Shown here: piece by piece, positions 59,328 to 64,000 of the stretch
Numbering within the stretch: position 1 is the stretch's first letter
Layout of the letters: each line of letters starts with the position of its first letter
NCBI GenBank assembly: GCA_038868115.1
Contig: JAWBXA010000004.1
Coordinates: forward strand, 8,159-72,158
Length of the DNA stretch: 64,000 nucleotides
DNA from: JAGTQI01 sp038868115
GTDB lineage: Archaea; Thermoproteota; Bathyarchaeia; Bathyarchaeales; Bathycorpusculaceae
Reading direction: 5' to 3'
Notes under the pieces: model-generated
The model's database searches: none
Told to the model about the DNA's origin: nothing
What the model saw: the letters and a program-made list of their open reading frames with translations, nothing else
Program-made: the position numbers and the translations under genes

Positions 59328-59915
59328 TTGGAAAACAAAGTTATAATGGGTATAGACTTAGCAGGTAAAGAGGAAAACCCTACAGGGTTAGCAGTCTTGC
59401 GAGGCAAAAGTGTGGAAACATGCTTAATTTACACGGATAAGGAAATTTTGGAAAACGTTACACGTACAAACCCAAAAATTGTGGCAATAGACGCGCCTTT
59501 GACGCGCCCAAAAAGTGGGATTTTTAGAAAAGCAGACAAAGAGTTAATCAAAAAAGGCTACCGCATTTTCCCACCTGGCCTGCCAGCTATGAAAACGTTA
59601 ACCCTTCGGGCAATTAGGCTAAATAAGTTAATAACTGAGTTGGGTGCACAAACAATAGAAGTGCACCCAACCTCGACAAGAAAGGCTCTAGGCATGCCAG
59701 CAAAAGACTGGAAAACAATACAAAACATTCTAAACCGTATCGGTCTAGCGGGGTCTATAAGCCAGCGCACGTTGGCGCCGCACGAGATAGATGCTGTAAC
59801 AGCAGCCCTAACGGGTTACTTTTACATGAAAAGCTTAACAGAAAGCGTGGGCGACCATGAGGAAGGCTTCATTGTGGTTCCGATAAAACTGGATTGGAGA
59901 GAAATAAGAATATGA
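59328..59915 (+). CDS. DUF429 protein, RNase H-like fold
   Basis: The 195-residue protein starts VIMGIDLAGKEENPTGLAVL, an RNase H-like first strand with Asp, followed by IVAIDAPLTRPKSG with a second Asp. It also has IRLNKLITELGAQTIEVHPTSTRKALG, and DAVTAALTGYFYMK near the end. DUF429 proteins are predicted nucleases, with unproven activity. TTG at 59328 fits the TATA spacing; an ATG six codons later is the alternative. It overlaps the polymerase gene by 4 bases (ATGA), indicating translational coupling. Confidence 0.7.
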   Translation: MENKVIMGIDLAGKEENPTGLAVLRGKSVETCLIYTDKEILENVTRTNPKIVAIDAPLTRPKSGIFRKADKELIKKGYRIFPPGLPAMKTLTLRAIRLNKLITELGAQTIEVHPTSTRKALGMPAKDWKTIQNILNRIGLAGSISQRTLAPHEIDAVTAALTGYFYMKSLTESVGDHEEGFIVVPIKLDWREIRI

Positions 59916-61471
59916 ACTTTTCTGAAAAGCTTCAAAAGGCTGTCGAGCTTACTATAGCAGCTGGGTACCAGCTTAACAAAGAGGCTTTTGAGTTCCTAAA
60001 TGAAGCATCCGCAACTGAAGACCCCGTAGAAATTGTGAGCAAGGCATTGGCTAAAATAGAAACATTAAAGGATAAACCCCTTTTCATTGAAAGAAGCCTT
60101 CTAGAAGAGCTTGTAAAAAGGCCCGAAAGAGTTGAAACCCCTCCTTTAGCACCGCAGACAGAGGAAGAGCCACCACAAGTGCAGTCGCAACTAGTCCTGG
60201 AGGGAAGGAGACTTTTCCGCCCATACGCCAAAGAGGTGGAAGCGGAAATTGAGATTATTGAGGACGCTGGCAGTAAACTAAGCTCAAGCGGAACATTAGA
60301 GGATTATCTTGAATATTTCCAAAATAGGTTTAACCGACTTGAAAAGCTGCTAAGGCAAAGGATAGACGCAAGAGGTGCAGTATCAATCGCTGACGCGATA
60401 AGGGCCCCGCCAAACACACAACTCAAACTAATCGGCATGATAACAGAGAAAAGAGAAGCCAAGCAAAAAGTTCTCTTAACATTAGAGGATTTCAGTGCCA
60501 GCGCCACTGTTTTGGTGCCACAGAACGCTCCTTCTGACCTTATGACCAAAGCAAGGGCGCTATTGTTGGACCAAGTTATTTGTGTTAGCGTAACTAAGAC
60601 ACGGGGAAACTTGCTAATAGCCGAAGACATAATCCTCCCAGATGTCGCCCCCAAAAATCCGAATAGGGCTACGGTACCCGTTTACGCCGTGCTAACTTCA
60701 GACTTACACGTTGGCAGCGTAAAATTCCAAGATCACCTTTTTAACATGTTTGTTTTGTGGTTAAGGGGGGAATATGGAAATAGGCAAATGCGGGAAATGG
60801 CTAGCCATGTAAAATATATTTTGATAGCTGGCGACATAGTTGACGGCATAGGCGTGTACCCAAATCAGGTCAAGGAACTTGCAATAAGAGATATTTATGG
60901 GCAATACAAATTAGCATCGAAACTCATTAAGCAAATCCCGGACCATATTGAAGTAGTAATTATTCCCGGAAACCATGACGCCCCAAGAAAGGCCTTACCT
61001 CAACCACCAATACCCGATGCCTTTCTAGAGAAGCTCCATGATTCAAGCAACATCCACCTTGTTGGAAACCCATGCCTTCTTAGCCTCCACGGTGTTGAGG
61101 TTCTTATGTACCATGGTCGAAGCCTCGACGATATAATCTCCACAGTTCCGGGAATCAGTTATACTCAGCCGGAAAAAGCCATGACCCTACTTTTGCAGTG
61201 CCGCCACTTGGCACCAGTTTATGGAGGAAAAACACCCATCGCACCTGAAAATAAAGACCGCCTCGTCATAGAACGGGTACCTGACATTTTCCACGCCGGA
61301 CACATCCACACAGTCGGCCATATAAATTACAGAGGCGTCACCATCGTTAACTCTGGATGTTGGCAGGAGCAGACTGAATACATGAAAAGACAGGGGTTTA
61401 CTCCAATGCCAGGCCTAGTGCCAGTGGTAAACCTCAAAACGTTAGATGTTAAAATCATCTCATTCACTTAA
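59912..61471 (+). CDS. polB: DNA polymerase D small subunit DP1
   Basis: The protein has about 519 residues, starting at the ATG in the ATGA overlap with DUF429. It has an acidic helical N-terminal part, an OB-fold domain (LIGMITEKREAKQKVLLTLEDFSASATVLV), and the calcineurin-like phosphoesterase/exonuclease domain with TSDLHVGS, AGDIVDGIG, PGNHDAPR, HGRSLDD and HAGHIHTVG. All metal ligands of the proofreading 3'-5' exonuclease are kept. The catalytic partner DP2 is not in the window. PolD is absent from classical Crenarchaeota, which informs the lineage inference. It sits close to orc1 and the origin. Confidence 0.93.
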   Translation: MNFSEKLQKAVELTIAAGYQLNKEAFEFLNEASATEDPVEIVSKALAKIETLKDKPLFIERSLLEELVKRPERVETPPLAPQTEEEPPQVQSQLVLEGRRLFRPYAKEVEAEIEIIEDAGSKLSSSGTLEDYLEYFQNRFNRLEKLLRQRIDARGAVSIADAIRAPPNTQLKLIGMITEKREAKQKVLLTLEDFSASATVLVPQNAPSDLMTKARALLLDQVICVSVTKTRGNLLIAEDIILPDVAPKNPNRATVPVYAVLTSDLHVGSVKFQDHLFNMFVLWLRGEYGNRQMREMASHVKYILIAGDIVDGIGVYPNQVKELAIRDIYGQYKLASKLIKQIPDHIEVVIIPGNHDAPRKALPQPPIPDAFLEKLHDSSNIHLVGNPCLLSLHGVEVLMYHGRSLDDIISTVPGISYTQPEKAMTLLLQCRHLAPVYGGKTPIAPENKDRLVIERVPDIFHAGHIHTVGHINYRGVTIVNSGCWQEQTEYMKRQGFTPMPGLVPVVNLKTLDVKIISFT

Positions 61472-62001
61472 GACAAGCCACTGGCAATTAGTCTAGCAAC
61501 GCGGAGTGGTTCCGGCACTCGGCCACAAACAACGAAACTTGTTATAAGTTGGCTGGTCCATTCTATATCTGCACCAACAACTTCAAAATATAACGGTGCC
61601 TTGTAATCCAATACCTTAACCTCACGAATTGGCCCCAATTTTGTAAAAACTTCCCAGCGTTTATTCCAGTCCTTGAAGTGCCGCATAAGCGCCCTTTTAA
61701 CAGCCTTATTATCGGGCTTTTTCCTTGCCACAATAACTATTGGTTTTTGAAAAGTATCAAAAAGAGCCAAGGGATCTATAACATTAAAGCCTGCAAAGGA
61801 CACTCCAGCAAGCATGACCGCCTCAAAATCCCAATGCCTTAGGATTTCAGCAGTTTTTTCTGTTGCATTTAATCCATCAACAGTTATCCACTTGAAAGAA
61901 ACGTCCTCTATCCTTAAACTCTTAAAAAGGACAGCGACCAAAAGAGCCCTTTTATCAACCCCTTTTACAAAGCTTCCGTCTTCAATTCCTACTACTCGCA
62001 T
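61468..62001 (-). CDS. DUF99 protein (endonuclease V-like fold)
   Basis: The protein has about 177 residues, taking the ATG at 62001 (MRVVGIEDGSF); earlier starts up to 62031 overlap orc1 by 50 bases. The sequence RVVGIEDGSFVKG with two acidic residues and VMLAGVSFAGFNVIDPLALFDTFQKPIVIVARKKPD matches archaeal DUF99, which shares a fold with endonuclease V. Activity is not established. It overlaps the end of the upstream orc1 gene by 20 bases and is co-transcribed with it. Confidence 0.75.
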   Translation of the reverse strand: MRVVGIEDGSFVKGVDKRALLVAVLFKSLRIEDVSFKWITVDGLNATEKTAEILRHWDFEAVMLAGVSFAGFNVIDPLALFDTFQKPIVIVARKKPDNKAVKRALMRHFKDWNKRWEVFTKLGPIREVKVLDYKAPLYFEVVGADIEWTSQLITSFVVCGRVPEPLRVARLIASGLS

Positions 62002-63232
62002 TCTTTGAAAGGCATTTGGGTTCATAATCAATCAAGCGTCCAAGCCTAGTGTCATTAGAGAAGGCTTCTTTAATAAGGGTGCGCGTCACCTCCAAGCGGA
62101 TCTTTTTCGTCCGTCCATAACGTCCCATGCTTACAACTTGAGCATTTAGCAAACCCAAAGCATCAAGCTCATTAACTAAAGTGCTGACACGCCTCTGAGT
62201 TAGAGGCGCCACAGCTAATTCGCTGCAAAGCTCATTATATACCTCGTATATTTCGCCCGTAACTGCACGGTAACCATTAGCCCGAACAAGGTGGTAAACG
62301 CTTAGCATCACAAGCTTAGAGTGTAAGGTTAAATTTGCCAAGGCGTCAACAACCCTATTATGCTCTATAAGCCTCTCAGCCTCACGGACATGCTCCTCGG
62401 TGACTATGCTTGCTCCTTTACGTTCCGCAACTTCACCCGCCACCCTGAGTAAATCCAAAGCCCTCCGAGCATCACCATGCTCAGCAGCTGCCAAAGCCGC
62501 ACACAAGCTCAAGGCTCCCTCGCTAAGGACCCCCTCTCGGAAAGCCATCTGCGCCCGCTCAGCCAAAATATTCCTTAGTTCAGCCGCATTATATGGTCTA
62601 AAGACTATTTCCTCTTCACTTAGGGAGCTCAGAACTCGTGGGTCTAGGAACTCTTTTAGGCGTAAATCGTTGGAAATACCGACTATGGAGACTTTACTGC
62701 GCGTTAATGTTTCATTAATCCTTGTAAGTTCGTATAAGAGAATGTCGCTTCGAGCCTTTACTAGAGCGTCTACCTCGTCAAGGGCAATAATTAGTATTCT
62801 TTTAGCCGCATCTAGACCTTGCTTAAACCGATCAAAAACCTCACCAAGAGACAGCCCAGTGAACGGAACCACGAGATTAATACTCTGGCATATGCTCGCA
62901 AGAACTCTATACTCAGTTCCAGCTAAGCGACAATTCACGTAACAAAAGCTTACAGGCGCGCCAATTTCCTTAGCTTTAATCTCCAGACGAAACAAGACAT
63001 ATTTAGTCACAGCAGTTTTACCAGTGCCCGTTTTTCCGTAAACAAGAATGTTGGAACACCGTGCACCTTTCAAAACTGGCGCGATGGTCTCCCCAAGGCG
63101 GCGGATCTGTTCTTCGCGGTGCGGAAGCCTCCCTGGCAGATAATCATGCCGTAGAACCTCCCGATCTTTAAACACGCCTACAGCATTGCAGAACCTTTCA
63201 AACACCTCATCAAGTATACCTGCATCGTTCAT
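61982..63232 (-). CDS. orc1: Orc1/Cdc6-type replication initiator
   Basis: The 416-residue AAA+ protein has Walker A GKTGTGKT at 66-73, Walker B LIIALDEVDAL near residue 147, and sensor 1 (SIVGISNDL). Its C-terminal winged helix (LVRANGYRAVTGEIYEVYNELCSELAVAPLTQRRVSTLVNELDALGLL) binds origin boxes. It marks replication origins and recruits MCM. It is divergent from the putative origin region starting at 63233, where three origin recognition boxes lie. AGGAGGAAGGAGTGA precedes the start. Confidence 0.95.
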   Translation of the reverse strand: MNDAGILDEVFERFCNAVGVFKDREVLRHDYLPGRLPHREEQIRRLGETIAPVLKGARCSNILVYGKTGTGKTAVTKYVLFRLEIKAKEIGAPVSFCYVNCRLAGTEYRVLASICQSINLVVPFTGLSLGEVFDRFKQGLDAAKRILIIALDEVDALVKARSDILLYELTRINETLTRSKVSIVGISNDLRLKEFLDPRVLSSLSEEEIVFRPYNAAELRNILAERAQMAFREGVLSEGALSLCAALAAAEHGDARRALDLLRVAGEVAERKGASIVTEEHVREAERLIEHNRVVDALANLTLHSKLVMLSVYHLVRANGYRAVTGEIYEVYNELCSELAVAPLTQRRVSTLVNELDALGLLNAQVVSMGRYGRTKKIRLEVTRTLIKEAFSNDTRLGRLIDYEPKCLSKNASSRN

Positions 63233-63383
63233 TAGTCACTCCTTCCTCCTAGATGGAACCCTTACCGCAAGCGTTCGCCCTTTTCTTGCGGCTATTTAAA
63301 ATAAGGCATACCATACAGAAAAGTGAACAGACAACAGAAAAATCCTAAAATGACAAAGGCTTTATTGATGGGAAAAGAGAAAC

Positions 63384-63402
63384 ACCCCACTGTTTCAACT
63401 GG
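63384..63402 (-). promoter_or_regulatory. Origin recognition box 1
   Basis: Read on the minus strand: CCAGTTGAAACAGTGGGGT. It shares CCAGT, GAAA and TGGGGT with the other two boxes and with the ORB motif known from Pyrococcus and Sulfolobus, which Orc1/Cdc6 proteins bind. The G string points towards orc1. Confidence 0.8.
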
Positions 63403-63434
63403 AAAAACTCTTTAAACTGTTGATTATGCTTTGG

Positions 63435-63456
63435 TTTTCCTTTATGGAAAGGAAAA
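63435..63456. repeat. Perfect 9-bp inverted repeat in the origin region
   Basis: TTTTCCTTT and AAAGGAAAA are separated by ATGG. It lies between boxes 1 and 2. It could be an initiator site, a terminator hairpin or a chance palindrome; the A/T-rich context raises the chance rate. Confidence 0.6.
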
Positions 63457-63575
63457 TACTCTGAAAGGTAAGGTCATTCTGAAAAGTAAAAGTATTCTCG
63501 TAGAAGTTTTTATACCTAAACTAAAAAATGTTTCTTTTCCAATGCTGAACTAAAAATCCAAGGCTTGTCAACCCT

Positions 63576-63594
63576 CCAGTGGAAATTATGGGGT
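63576..63594 (+). promoter_or_regulatory. Origin recognition box 2
   Basis: CCAGTGGAAATTATGGGGT on the plus strand, the opposite orientation to boxes 1 and 3 and the closest of the three to the usual ORB start CCAGTGGAAA. It sits between two A/T-rich stretches. Confidence 0.8.
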
Positions 63595-63708
63595 AGCACC
63601 CTTCGGTATTCTTTACAAAAACATACCTCAAAAATGTTTTTAATTTTGCGTGAATTGCAAGAATGCTCGCGTCATATTAAGGTGCAAGTAAACTATTTTC
63701 TCTTTTTT

Positions 63709-64000
63709 CTTGTGAAAACTTGTGAAGTTTATTCATTTTCGACATTTTCATCAGGTATTTTCAGTGGCTTTGCTATTTCTGCGTCTCTTCTCTGTGAAAA
63801 AGACACCCCATCATTTCTACTGGAAAACTTCAAGCATAATTTAACAATTCTTCATTTACAAAAGGGATTTGCGTGTAAAGTTTGTTATTCAAAATCTTTG
63901 GAAATAAAGCTCTTTATGCTTTTTCGGTTCAAAATTGGCTTTTTTATTTTTTCTCTTTTCACCGCAATAGCTATATTTTGTGAAGTGCAAACTTGTGAAA
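63709..64000 (+). repeat. Recurrent TTGTGAA motifs
   Basis: CTTGTGAA occurs twice in tandem at 63709-63727 (with AAA between). Related TTTTGTGAAGTGCAAAC and ACTTGTGAA end the window at 63976-64000. The last copies run to the edge, so the pattern probably continues. Confidence 0.5.
63805..63823 (-). promoter_or_regulatory. Origin recognition box 3
   Basis: Read on the minus strand: CCAGTAGAAATGATGGGGT, same orientation as box 1. Together the three boxes fit the consensus CCAGTnGAAAnnnTGGGGT with no further mismatch. Confidence 0.8.

Larger units (their letters stand above)
63233..64000. other. Putative replication origin region next to orc1
   Basis: This A/T-rich, gene-free region of 768 bases at the right edge contains three origin recognition boxes (63384-63402 minus, 63576-63594 plus, 63805-63823 minus), a perfect inverted repeat (63435-63456) and repeats of TTGTGAA. 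The strongly A/T-rich stretches at 63530-63560 and 63930-63960 could be unwinding elements. Position immediately upstream of orc1 is typical of archaeal origins. The region may continue beyond the window. Confidence 0.75.

Noticed and set aside
1..64000. CRISPR arrays
   Set aside because: No array of regularly spaced direct repeats was seen; only short local repeats at rnpB and the origin.
1..64000. Insertion sequences or intact transposases
   Set aside because: No DDE or serine transposase or terminal inverted repeat pair recognised; the only mobile trace is the integrase tail.

Overview
The window is archaeal chromosome. Direct evidence includes archaeal/eukaryal-type informational genes (aRF1, pelota, aIF6, L39e, L31e, S19e, LX, PDCD5-type protein, prefoldin alpha, Orc1/Cdc6, Spt5, SecE, EndA, RtcB, archease, Rnp4), a membrane-lipid prenyltransferase (DGGGP synthase), an archaeal RNase P RNA and tRNA genes with introns. 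The small subunit of DNA polymerase D argues against the classical Sulfolobales/Desulfurococcales/Thermoproteales. Together with an NAD(P)-type methylene-H4MPT dehydrogenase (MtdB-like) next to Ftr, I infer a Bathyarchaeia-like or similar deep TACK archaeon. This placement is inference, not a match.

Layout. 1-3.0 kb: radical SAM gene, then a decayed zone with a frameshifted DUF47 fragment, an N-terminally cut PhoU protein and the C-terminal remnant of an archaeal integrase ending at the 3' end of rnpB. 3-8.4 kb: nucleotide kinase, small Mrr-like protein, ZIP transporter, tRNA thiolase, nucleotidyltransferase, pelota, CBS protein. 8.5-10 kb: tRNA-Ala(GGC) and an ECF S-component/DUF4430 pair. 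10-15.7 kb: aRF1, Ftr, MtdB, ATP-grasp, second S-component-like protein. 16-21.3 kb: M42 peptidase, archease, adenylate kinase, a decayed gene, MBL-fold hydrolase, RtcB. 21.2-26 kb: intron-bearing tRNA-Arg and tRNA-Leu, then the run rnp4-yhbY-rps19e-pdcd5-rpl39e-rpl31e-tif6-rplX-pfdA-ftsY. 26-30.3 kb: an island of polyamine genes (bpsA-speH), a DUF3795 pseudogene, an atypical carbamoyltransferase and dtdA. 30.4-33.5 kb: secE-spt5-rpl11-rpl1-rpl10-rpl12. 33.6-49.8 kb: sugar and lipid genes, GlyRS, AsnRS, EndA, a thioredoxin pseudogene, a membrane winged-helix/beta-propeller pair and a three-module CDF exporter. 49.8-57.7 kb: two tandem P-type ATPases and a K+-independent-type membrane pyrophosphatase. 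58-63.2 kb: tRNA-Ser(CGA) with intron, AbrB-PhoU regulator, DUF429, PolD small subunit, DUF99, Orc1/Cdc6. 63.2-64 kb: a putative replication origin with three ORB boxes that continues past the window.

Themes. RNA processing is concentrated here: RNase P RNA and a protein subunit, three intron-containing tRNAs, and the enzymes that splice them (EndA, RtcB, archease). Replication initiation lies at the right edge (origin, Orc1, PolD subunit). Gene decay is a second theme: most of the longer gaps hold minus-strand remnants (DUF47, a winged-helix-like gene, DUF3795, thioredoxin), which indicates ongoing gene loss without many intact mobile elements. Three short real genes or remnants that a length cut-off would miss are included: rpl39e, secE and the integrase tail.
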